From Desulfocapsa sp. (GTDB taxonomy: Bacteria; Desulfobacterota; Desulfobulbia; Desulfobulbales; Desulfocapsaceae), in contig VMSP01000065.1 in the NCBI GenBank assembly GCA_013792135.1, positions 1 to 64,000 on the forward strand: a stretch of DNA of 64,000 bases. Direction: 5' to 3'. Each line of letters begins with the position of its first letter. The stretch's first letter is position 1. The position numbers and the translations under genes were made by a program. Of the stretch, positions 1 to 7,597 are shown in pieces. The notes beneath the pieces were generated by a model that saw nothing but the letters and a program-made list of their open reading frames with translations, did not search any database and had not been told where the DNA came from.

Positions 1-25
1 AGAAAAACCAGGAGAAAGGCCAAGA

Positions 26-367
26 ATGACCCGTGAAGAAATCATGGAAAAAAAGATTTCTATGGCAAAGGAACGGGATTCCAGAATCATGAAGATCAGT
101 TCGCCGATGGGCAGCATCATGTTCAATGTCCTGCGGCAGTTTGACCAGGCGTATGCCAATTTCAAGGGGCAATTAGGAGAGCCCGGGGGAGTCTCTCACG
201 AAGAAGGTGTCGCGCTCATGGATGAGGCACGAGAGCTCACAATGGCCTTTTCTGGGCTCACCGGCAAGTTGAGCAAAAAAGTCAAATTCAAGTATTTCGT
301 ACCACAGGAATTACAGGAAATGCAGAAGGCGGTGAGTGGGAAAAAGAATGAGCTCCCTGCCAGATAA
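26..367 (+). CDS. hypothetical protein (113 aa)
   Basis: A 113-aa, lysine- and methionine-rich soluble protein with no motif I recognise. No signal peptide or membrane segment is visible; the sequence looks mostly helical. The ATG at 26 has a good ribosome binding site (AGGAGAAA) at 10-17. A second in-frame ATG lies six codons in. The upstream context is outside the window, so it may end a longer operon. Function unknown. Confidence 0.6.
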   Translation: MTREEIMEKKISMAKERDSRIMKISSPMGSIMFNVLRQFDQAYANFKGQLGEPGGVSHEEGVALMDEARELTMAFSGLTGKLSKKVKFKYFVPQELQEMQKAVSGKKNELPAR

Positions 368-457
368 TTATCACTGTACGGTTACTGCCTGACAAGTTCC
401 TCCAACCGCCATTTAGCAAGGATCATTGGATAATTTTTCATACTCAAGATGTCTCTC

Positions 458-491
458 TATAAAATAAAGCGAGAGGATAATTCCTCTCGCT
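458..491 (-). terminator. rho-independent terminator
   Basis: Perfect 10-bp stem (468-477 with 482-491, loop TAAT). On the minus strand it is followed by a T-rich tail, and it lies 16 bases after the stop of the 64-aa gene at 507-701. It probably ends that transcript. Confidence 0.7.
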
Positions 492-506
492 GAGAGAGTA
501 AGATAG

Positions 507-701
507 TTAGCGGCCACACTTCTTCGCAGGCTTATCCCCAACCCCTTCACAAACAGTACATAGGATATCAGGTTCAGTGCTTCGATCAATTAACTTCCAG
601 TTACCAGTCAAAATGGATTCAATTTTTTCTTTTTTACAGGCCTCACATACCCAGATTTCCTGATTATTTTTGCTCAATATTCGGTATTTATACTTATTCA
701 T
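507..701 (-). CDS. small CxxC zinc-ribbon-like protein (64 aa)
   Basis: Encodes 64 aa with two CxxC pairs (C19/C22 and C48/C51) and a further Cys near the C-terminus, the spacing of a small treble-clef or zinc-ribbon fold. No catalytic residues are visible. It is followed by a clear terminator at 458-491, so it appears to be a monocistronic gene. A TATAAT-like -10 lies only a few bases upstream of the ATG, so the leader may be very short. Metal binding is inferred from the cysteines; the role is unknown. Confidence 0.55.
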   Translation of the reverse strand: MNKYKYRILSKNNQEIWVCEACKKEKIESILTGNWKLIDRSTEPDILCTVCEGVGDKPAKKCGR

Positions 702-769
702 AATCCCTATTATATAATACTACCACTACCCCTTGAGGAATCGGCAACCTTTAATAATGCAAAACCCAT

Positions 770-1099
770 CTATTTCTTCTTTAACTTGTCGGTCTTGCAT
801 CCACAGCCACAACCAGCCTTTGGCTTGGCACAGACTGACTCTTTCAGATTCTTGCCAACATTGAATTTCACAACCTTCTTCTCTGCAATTTTGATCTCTT
901 TACCGGTTTGAGGGTTACGGCCGGTACGGGCTGCCCGCGTGGTCACTGAGAAAGATCCAAACCCAATAAGGGTCACGCTCTCATCTTTGGCTAATGCCTT
1001 AGCGATGGCCTCCAACACTGATTTCAGAGCTTTTTCTGCTTCTACCTTGGTGAGACCTGCTGATTCGGCGACCTGGCTGACGAGTTCTGACTTGTTCAT
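770..1099 (-). CDS. hup: HU-family DNA-binding protein with Cys-rich C-terminal tail
   Basis: Histone-like HU protein of 109 aa that bends and compacts nucleoid DNA as a dimer. Residues 1-90 are a full HU fold with the family signature GFGSF followed by the DNA-binding arm ARTGRNPQTG around residues 57-66. The ATG at 1099 is preferred over an upstream start at 1207 because AGGAG sits just before it and the HU family starts here (MNKSEL). The odd part is the C-terminus: about 19 extra residues with cysteines at 90, 97, 99 and 101 (core GCGCGC) and a terminal Lys tail. Canonical HU is about 90 aa and lacks this. The tail could bind metal or respond to redox state; that is inference. Confidence 0.93.
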   Translation of the reverse strand: MNKSELVSQVAESAGLTKVEAEKALKSVLEAIAKALAKDESVTLIGFGSFSVTTRAARTGRNPQTGKEIKIAEKKVVKFNVGKNLKESVCAKPKAGCGCGCKTDKLKKK

Positions 1100-1203
1100 G
1101 ATAGTTCTCCTGTTGATTTTATGGTGATGTGGAACGGATGATCTTTTAATGACAAAATAATGGTATGAAAGCAAGCAGGAAGAGAGGCATAAGGGGTGAT
1201 CTA

Positions 1204-1380
1204 TCATTTCCAGCTCAGAAGCATCACACTCACCGCCGGTAACAACAGTAGCACTACAACACCGAGACAGCCGCCTTTTCCACCCTTTCGCTCTTGACCA
1301 TGCGTCTCAATCTCCTCGTAGATAATAAAATCAAGAGCATCGTCCTTGTCGAAGATGTTGTCAGGCCTGCAGTCGCGCAT
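1204..1380 (-). CDS. 58-aa membrane mini-protein downstream of zorD
   Basis: Short gene of 59 codons including the stop. The N-terminal half is acidic and polar (DNIFDKDDALDFIIYEEIE), then a Gly/Lys linker (KGGKGGCLG), then one hydrophobic segment (VVVLLLLPAVSVMLL) to the end. This is a single-pass or tail-anchored topology. AAGGA lies six bases before the ATG at 1380. It follows the zorD stop by only 28 bases on the same strand, so it is probably co-transcribed with the Zorya genes. Acidic small proteins with a Gly-Cys stretch before a terminal membrane segment look familiar from deltaproteobacterial genomes, but I cannot name a family. A link to Zorya is inference from position. Confidence 0.65.
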   Translation of the reverse strand: MRDCRPDNIFDKDDALDFIIYEEIETHGQERKGGKGGCLGVVVLLLLPAVSVMLLSWK

Positions 1381-1408
1381 AGAACGTCCTTACTGCATCC
1401 GTACCCGG

Positions 1409-4400
1409 TTATCGTAATTGGTTCCCTGCTCCAGACAACAAAAAGAATTCCAAATCTCTTCTCTTTACCGGTTTTTCACTCAGCATCTGAATCAAATCAT
1501 CCCGATCAACCAGTTCGACATGATTGAGATTGGCCTGGGTGCTAGCCATCCCGTTAAAACGCTGATTGGTTACTGCAATTTTCTTGAAGGCAACACCTGA
1601 GTGTCTGGCTGCGTAAGCCGCAGTCCCAGCTGTGACATCCTTAACTGCCTCCCACCCCAGTTCCTGGTCAACAAGAGAAGAGCTTTTACACTGTATAAGA
1701 GCTCCGATTTTTCCATTGCCATGAATGGCGACCACATCAATACCCCCATCGCCCGTTCGAGGAGTTGTATAGACCTTGGAATAGCCGTGGGCATTCCATA
1801 GAGAGGCGCAGAAGGCTTCAAAACATTCCGGGGTCATGGCGGCAAGATCTTCTGGGGAAACAGGCTCGTTCCCAAAAGCGTTGCCGCCACCCACATCCTC
1901 CAAGTCTCCGAACTCCACTGACGAGATGTCACCGGTTCCGTTGAGCATATCGTCTGAAAGGCCTCTTTTCCAGTCCAGCAGTTTGTCGAGCTTGGCGTCA
2001 AACGACAGAAAGTCATGGGCGGTGATGACCGGGTAATAGACAAAGACATCCTTGGTCTGTCCGATGCGGTAAGCCCGGTCGGTTGCCTGGTCTTCTTTGG
2101 CAGGATTCCAGGGCCGGGTGAAATGGACGACATGATTGGCGGCCTGAATGTTCACCCCAAAACCAACGGCCAGCGGCGAGAGGATAATGACCCCGAATCC
2201 CTCTTTCTGCTGAAAGGCCCTGATCCGCTTCTGCCGACTGGTCGCACTCTGGGATTTAGTTGAGGTGTCGCCATTGATTATATCAGCGGTAATTCCAAAA
2301 CGTTCAGTAATGGCACGGTTCAAGGTCCGCTGAAGGTCACGAAATTCACAAAAAACAATAACCTTCTCGCCTTTTGTTTGAATCTTCACCAACTTCCGCA
2401 GCAGCCAAGCCATTTTTGGGGAGTCCTTCTCGATTTCCGCCAAGGACTCCCGCTCTGTCCCAAGCTGCCCAGGAGGTCTTGGGTCGGAACATAGTCGACG
2501 CAGATACTGCAGCAATCCCAGTGGGCTATGCAGGCCGGAAACGGAGGGACCTGCTGCAGGTCGATGACGGAATTGACTGATAGCATGGGCGTAAAGAGCG
2601 CGTTGGCGATCAGAGATCGGCAGACTCCGGCATTCAGTATTAATGATCTTGCTAGGTAGATCCTTGGCCACCTCGGCCTTAGTGCGGCGCATGATCTGAG
2701 GGGCAATAATGGTGCGCAACTCTTCCACCCGTGCCTTTTCCTCCTCGCTCTCCGCCTCGATTGGCCGGCGATAGCGGTCGCCAAAGGAGTTAAGAGCCCC
2801 GAGGAGTCCTGGCTGGGCGAAGTCAAACAGGCACCACAAGTCGGTCAGGGTATTTTCAACCGGTGTGCCGGTGCAGGCAATTTTCAACCGGGCGTTCTGT
2901 TTTTTTGCCGCCCTGGTCACCATTGCGTTGGGGTTTTTTATTTTTTGAGCCTCGTCGCAAATCATTGCCGACCAGCGTTGAGCAGCCAGGGAAAATTCCA
3001 GGTCGCGAAGGGTCTCATAGGTGGTCAGCACTATCTTTGCCTGACCGATCCAATCGCGACGCAGAAGACGACAGACCCCGGCGGCAGTAAGTTCTGCCTC
3101 GATAGCCCTCCTAGGCAATCGGTTATCGGCAAGTGTGTTACCGTAGAGTGTAAGCACCGGCAGAGTACCGGGAGCAAAGAATTTGGCGATCTCTTCCTGC
3201 CAGTTCTCCAACAGGGATACTGGCGCCACCACCAAGAACGGATCGAGGGTGGGATCGTCTTCCAGACAAGTTGCGATCATGGCTAGTAGCTGAATAGTCT
3301 TGCCTAACCCCATATCATCGGCCAGCAATGCCCCACAACAGTTATCAGGAGAGTTCGCCCAAAGATGCTGCAGCCAAGCCAGACCGCTCAGTTGGTGGTC
3401 TTTCAATTGGATATCATTTCTTAATGAGCTCGGCAGTCTTGGCTTAATTCCCTGGGGATTAAGAGGTAAGACCCCTCTCTCTGCCGCATAGTCAAGCTTG
3501 TCCACATTGGGCTTGAGCACTAGGCCTATCTTTTCTATGGAACTAGTCTTTCCCCGTGCCTTATTGGGATCGAATACCCCTTTTCTGATATCGCTACCCG
3601 CCTCCTTGAAGATAGCCGCCATCTCCTCGGCCTCAGCTACCTTCAGCGGTTTAGGGCACCCTGGAAATTCAAAGATCTCTTTCCCCTCATCTTTGGCCTT
3701 TTGCAATTTCTCCTGAAGCTCTCCCAGCATCGTGTCATCGAGAGACAGGGCTATTGGTTCGTCTTTACCGTCCGGGGTGTAGAAGAGCCCAAAAACCACA
3801 TTTTCGGGGAACCATTTATCGTCGGCGGTCTTTTTGGCAATAAAAGCTGAATAGTACGGTTTTTCGACCCCAAAGCCCTGCACCCTCTCCGAGTAACGCG
3901 ACAGATCAAAAATTTCGTTGGCGCTGAATTCTTGGGACGGCTGTAAATTCCGTAGTGCGGCTTTGAGAAGGGCAAGTTGATCCGGCGTGTCGCCCAGAAT
4001 CTCCAAGTCGTAGCCTTCCCAGAAGCAGCACTGTGCTCCGCGTGCAATCTTATCCTCAAGTTTAGTCACAAACCTTTGCAGTTCATCGTTCGCAGTGAGG
4101 TCTAGTTCTTCACTGCGAATCTCTCCATGGAGAGATTCTTCAACCAGCAAGGCGATATGAACTGGTAAGCCGTTTTCATCTCGTTGCACCTTGGCAATAA
4201 ATCGGGCAAAAGAAATCCCCGCCTGCTCGCGGGCCTGCTCAAATTGGGCGGGGTCGATGGCCTTGTCCGCATCTGGTCCCAGAGCGGCAAAAGGATTGCG
4301 GATAAAGGCCTCGGCCCGTTCACCGGCCACCCTGCGGCCTGGCATCCGCTTGATCTCACGCAATACCGTCTGCACTTCTGGGGCCAGAATGACATGAACC

Positions 4401-5179
4401 AGGCCCTCACCGTCGGCAATTTCGTAACGTTCCTGAGTATCGGGTAAGTGGTCAAAGATTTCCAACCACCGAGCTGGGGCACCATCGAAGCCTGGCAACA
4501 CCTCCACGGTCTTGCTTTCGCCAAACTGGGCTTTACGCAATTCAATGTTCAAACGTTCAGGAGTCAAGACAATGGTCTTGCGCAGGAAATCGGTCAGATC
4601 GGCATTGGCTTTGAAGGCTGCGCGTCGAATAACGGCCCAGGCAAGCTTGTTGGCTTCCAGATTCCGTTGGTGCGAATCCCGTTGATGAAAGATGGTCACT
4701 GCCTCAACTGTCTCCCAGGCCGCCTGAGGTAACAGAATCTTTGTCTGGCCATGTTCCAACTGAGCACCAGTCCGGGAGACGTTGTCATGCACTGGCCGGC
4801 CGTTCGGATCCAGCCATCCGGAGAGGATAACCGAAAACCCCTGGTCGCTCAGGCTTCCCCGGCTGGAGAGCACAGGCCGCCACTCCTCTATGTTCGGAAG
4901 ACCGAGTAAGCTTATGCTGTCTTGATAGTCTCTATTGCAGGCTAGTTCGTAAAAGGCTGGCCATGGTAACATGAGCTCCTGGTCGTGCCACTGTGCGAAA
5001 CCTTCCTCTTCAAGTTGGCTGAGGAGGGAAACCAGTTCTGCTTGTGGGCCAAAGGCAGAGGGAGTGGCAATCCAGTCATCTATTCTTGGAACAACACTGT
5101 AAATAGACCCCTGAGGACGAATTTCGCATGTGAGCCGATATTGCTCGTCTTTTTTTAATGAAGAAAATGGCCAACCCAT
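1409..5179 (-). CDS. zorD: ZorD: SNF2-family helicase fused to Mrr-like nuclease (type I Zorya)
   Basis: Effector of a type I Zorya anti-phage system, about 1256 aa. Residues 1-550 are a long N-terminal region with no motif I recognise. The SNF2 helicase core follows, with Walker A DDMGLGKT near residue 620, DEAQ box near 743, and helicase motifs V/VI (QAANHVVHFTRPWNP, then DQATDRAYRIGQ). The C-terminal ~140 residues form an Mrr/PD-(D/E)xK-type endonuclease domain with GDGGIDVVA and IQCKS as the catalytic strand motifs. The ATG at 5179 is chosen because AAGGAG lies five bases upstream; it starts two bases after the zorC stop codon, consistent with translational coupling. In known Zorya systems, ZorD degrades invading DNA after the membrane motor ZorAB senses infection. 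The catalytic residues seen here look intact. Confidence 0.93.
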   Translation of the reverse strand: MGWPFSSLKKDEQYRLTCEIRPQGSIYSVVPRIDDWIATPSAFGPQAELVSLLSQLEEEGFAQWHDQELMLPWPAFYELACNRDYQDSISLLGLPNIEEWRPVLSSRGSLSDQGFSVILSGWLDPNGRPVHDNVSRTGAQLEHGQTKILLPQAAWETVEAVTIFHQRDSHQRNLEANKLAWAVIRRAAFKANADLTDFLRKTIVLTPERLNIELRKAQFGESKTVEVLPGFDGAPARWLEIFDHLPDTQERYEIADGEGLVHVILAPEVQTVLREIKRMPGRRVAGERAEAFIRNPFAALGPDADKAIDPAQFEQAREQAGISFARFIAKVQRDENGLPVHIALLVEESLHGEIRSEELDLTANDELQRFVTKLEDKIARGAQCCFWEGYDLEILGDTPDQLALLKAALRNLQPSQEFSANEIFDLSRYSERVQGFGVEKPYYSAFIAKKTADDKWFPENVVFGLFYTPDGKDEPIALSLDDTMLGELQEKLQKAKDEGKEIFEFPGCPKPLKVAEAEEMAAIFKEAGSDIRKGVFDPNKARGKTSSIEKIGLVLKPNVDKLDYAAERGVLPLNPQGIKPRLPSSLRNDIQLKDHQLSGLAWLQHLWANSPDNCCGALLADDMGLGKTIQLLAMIATCLEDDPTLDPFLVVAPVSLLENWQEEIAKFFAPGTLPVLTLYGNTLADNRLPRRAIEAELTAAGVCRLLRRDWIGQAKIVLTTYETLRDLEFSLAAQRWSAMICDEAQKIKNPNAMVTRAAKKQNARLKIACTGTPVENTLTDLWCLFDFAQPGLLGALNSFGDRYRRPIEAESEEEKARVEELRTIIAPQIMRRTKAEVAKDLPSKIINTECRSLPISDRQRALYAHAISQFRHRPAAGPSVSGLHSPLGLLQYLRRLCSDPRPPGQLGTERESLAEIEKDSPKMAWLLRKLVKIQTKGEKVIVFCEFRDLQRTLNRAITERFGITADIINGDTSTKSQSATSRQKRIRAFQQKEGFGVIILSPLAVGFGVNIQAANHVVHFTRPWNPAKEDQATDRAYRIGQTKDVFVYYPVITAHDFLSFDAKLDKLLDWKRGLSDDMLNGTGDISSVEFGDLEDVGGGNAFGNEPVSPEDLAAMTPECFEAFCASLWNAHGYSKVYTTPRTGDGGIDVVAIHGNGKIGALIQCKSSSLVDQELGWEAVKDVTAGTAAYAARHSGVAFKKIAVTNQRFNGMASTQANLNHVELVDRDDLIQMLSEKPVKRRDLEFFLLSGAGNQLR

Positions 5180-5181
5180 GC

Positions 5182-6903
5182 TTACTCCTTCCACCAACCT
5201 CTGCCGGATTTGAATTTGAAACCCAGTTGATCCAAGTCATGACAATGACCCCAATCATATATGACCCAAAAAGCACCACCACTGGGGCGATTATCTTCTG
5301 CAATGTAATGATAACGTTCGCAAAAAATCTTAACGTCTCTTTCCCAAGTAGGAATAGAGTTCGGTGATGTTGACGGTGATGCCGGCCTTCGTATCGTCGC
5401 TCCAGTCTGTGGAACGGAGGTAGCTCTGCGCCGTATAAATTTTTCTTGAGGTGGTCTGAAACCGATGAGCGGACAAAGTATCTCGTCGAGTTTCTCTTCC
5501 CAATTTGTCCCGGTGCTCTGGGAGTCCCGATGGATAAATCGTTCTCCCATTTGATTCTTTAAGCCAGCGCTATCCCCCCGAATACAGCTTTTACTAAGAT
5601 CAAAAGGCAGTTCATCCGATCGATACATATACGAGGCGCTGCCCTTTAACCCGAACTCGACAACTGTCACAGGCCCCAACCGCATGATAAAAGCATTATT
5701 CTGTGATGAACCTGGTGGGGCTTCAAGTGTATGTAATTTGCCTTTGGCCCGATTTCGGAACTCTTTAAAATTGGAACTCTGGTGTTTGTTTGCATGAGGC
5801 CCCAAAGCAAACCAATAATCTTCTATATTCGGCTCCAAGCGAAGCCAGTAGTTGAGCCGCCGCTGATCAGCGGAACCATCGTCAGAGAGGAGTTCAAAGA
5901 AGTTTTTAATTAATTCACGTTTGAGCCAGCCGTTAACCATCTCCCTTGCGGCCTCGTAGGGCTGTCCGTCCTTGGTTTTGACGTGGGCGTCCCAGGCAGT
6001 TCTTTTCAACCACGGATTGCCGATATGGCCTACTGCCGAGTCGCGTAAGGCAGGATGTTCAGGTCTTGATGAACATTGAGCGTAACGGCTCACCAGCAGG
6101 GAGATACAGCGAATGACCAGATTCACAGAGAGCATACTGTTAGCTTGGAGCAGCCTGAGAAGCCGGTCAAGATCGCCTTTATAGCCTTGATCATCATGGC
6201 GACAGGCCACTTCAACCTGGGATAATATCAGCTCCTGCCAGACCCAAGACTCTCGTGGCACACCCAGACCTTCCCGTAACGTTTGATGCACTACAACATC
6301 CTTATTTCCTTCCCGAAGGTCATGGACATAACGCTCACACGGTTTCGGCCCCAGAAGGTTTTGGTGTTCATCCAGCAGGGTTAACCAGCCGGCAACAGGC
6401 GTGGCGTGTTTGGCTGCCGTCAGGCGATCGGCGAGATAACCGCGCAGATGTTCCCAATTTTTCTGTGAGTCACGGGCAAAGAGGGCATAGCTGAAATAGC
6501 TGGAAAGAAGGCCCTGGTAGCCTTTCCGAAAACGCCTGGGCTCTGACCGCAGGTCATCGACCTGAACCAGCAGTTTGCCAAACAACTGATCATCATCAAA
6601 CAGACACCAATTGCCTGAAAGTTCCTGGCCAACGCCAAAACAGGCGTATTTCAAGTCCAGAAAGGTCGGCAAACTCCCGGTTCTGCGGTATCCGTCCAGG
6701 ACTTTTACAATCGATCGTTCTGGCAGTTCTGATGTCGGGGCATCAAAGGCCTTCTTGACCTCGGCCAGGGCCATGGTCATCAAGTTTGGTTGCCCCCAGG
6801 CTGAAGAGCTTAGGCGCCGCTCATCAAAGGATTGGCTCATCTTGTCGCGTAATCGTTCTAAGGCATTCATGGCGGAATCAGTCAAGCGGACAACGGGGAT
6901 CAT
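5182..6903 (-). CDS. zorC: ZorC (type I Zorya)
   Basis: Cytosolic DNA-associated component of type I Zorya, about 573 aa. No enzymatic motif is apparent; ZorC proteins carry an EH-signature-type region. Assignment rests on its fixed place between zorB and the SNF2/Mrr zorD, and on length typical for the family. The start is uncertain: an upstream TTG at 6945, the ATG at 6903 and an ATG at 6870 are in frame. The first two overlap the end of zorB (stop at 6878), as is common in coupled operons. The C-terminus (WERDVKIFCERYHYIAEDN) is rich in aromatics. It is known to work with ZorD on DNA; the detail here is inferred from the family. Confidence 0.85.
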   Translation of the reverse strand: MIPVVRLTDSAMNALERLRDKMSQSFDERRLSSSAWGQPNLMTMALAEVKKAFDAPTSELPERSIVKVLDGYRRTGSLPTFLDLKYACFGVGQELSGNWCLFDDDQLFGKLLVQVDDLRSEPRRFRKGYQGLLSSYFSYALFARDSQKNWEHLRGYLADRLTAAKHATPVAGWLTLLDEHQNLLGPKPCERYVHDLREGNKDVVVHQTLREGLGVPRESWVWQELILSQVEVACRHDDQGYKGDLDRLLRLLQANSMLSVNLVIRCISLLVSRYAQCSSRPEHPALRDSAVGHIGNPWLKRTAWDAHVKTKDGQPYEAAREMVNGWLKRELIKNFFELLSDDGSADQRRLNYWLRLEPNIEDYWFALGPHANKHQSSNFKEFRNRAKGKLHTLEAPPGSSQNNAFIMRLGPVTVVEFGLKGSASYMYRSDELPFDLSKSCIRGDSAGLKNQMGERFIHRDSQSTGTNWEEKLDEILCPLIGFRPPQEKFIRRRATSVPQTGATIRRPASPSTSPNSIPTWERDVKIFCERYHYIAEDNRPSGGAFWVIYDWGHCHDLDQLGFKFKSGRGWWKE

Positions 6904-7591
6904 TGTCGAGTGGGGTATTTCTGGGTGCAGGTCGTTGCTCGTCAATATCCAGAAATTCCAGTTTCAACTCGATACGTCGGCTCTCGTCCTGGCTCTCTTT
7001 GAGTGAGTTAAATGACGACCCGCCTACCAGAAAGATATCTCGGATCATGATCCGGTCTTCTTCGCTCAGGGCGTCTGGAATTTCTTGTCCATAGGCCATT
7101 AGGACACATAAGACCCGCTCCGAGCGTTGCAGGCTCAAATTCAGGTTTCTGATATAGGTGCCGCGCTGGTCGGCAAAGCCTTCCACCACAACACGTTTGA
7201 GCCATTTTTGTCCCAAGGGGTCGCGAACAGCAGCCAAAATCTTCGGGACAAAAGAGCGCAACATGGAGGCCTGTGCATCGGTGAGATTGTGCTTGGCCGT
7301 AGCAAAACGGGCCTGATCACCGAAGTCTATTGAATGGCCACGCACCACAACCCCAGGATAGTCCTTTGTGGCCTCGCTGATCCTGTTAAGGAGCTTGGTT
7401 ATTTCATCTTCCCGTTGCACTTTTTTCTTGTCAGCCTCGGATATTTCATGAGTGATCGCCAAGAGAGCCACGGTCATGGCCACCAGGAAAAGGACCATCA
7501 TGGCCGTCATCAAATCGGTAAAAGAGATCCAAAACGGCTTTTCGGCCTCGTCTTTTCCAGACTTACGATTTGGTCGTTGGATACCGAGCAT
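6878..7591 (-). CDS. zorB: ZorB: OmpA/MotB-like peptidoglycan-binding stator subunit
   Basis: Inner-membrane stator protein of 237 aa that pairs with ZorA as a proton/ion-driven motor. A short cytoplasmic tail leads into one transmembrane helix at about residues 22-47 that begins ISFTDLMTAMMVLF. The Asp at residue 26 is in the position of the conserved ion-carrying aspartate of MotB/ZorB proteins. A linker and coiled stretch (EADKKKVQREDEITKLLNRI) precede an OmpA-like domain (about 90-215) with the peptidoglycan-binding pattern VEGFADQRG and NLSLQRSERV. The start ATG at 7591 is six bases after the zorA stop, and the gene overlaps the start of zorC. No obvious defect. Confidence 0.92.
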   Translation of the reverse strand: MLGIQRPNRKSGKDEAEKPFWISFTDLMTAMMVLFLVAMTVALLAITHEISEADKKKVQREDEITKLLNRISEATKDYPGVVVRGHSIDFGDQARFATAKHNLTDAQASMLRSFVPKILAAVRDPLGQKWLKRVVVEGFADQRGTYIRNLNLSLQRSERVLCVLMAYGQEIPDALSEEDRIMIRDIFLVGGSSFNSLKESQDESRRIELKLEFLDIDEQRPAPRNTPLDNDPRCPLD

Positions 7592-7597
7592 CGTCTA

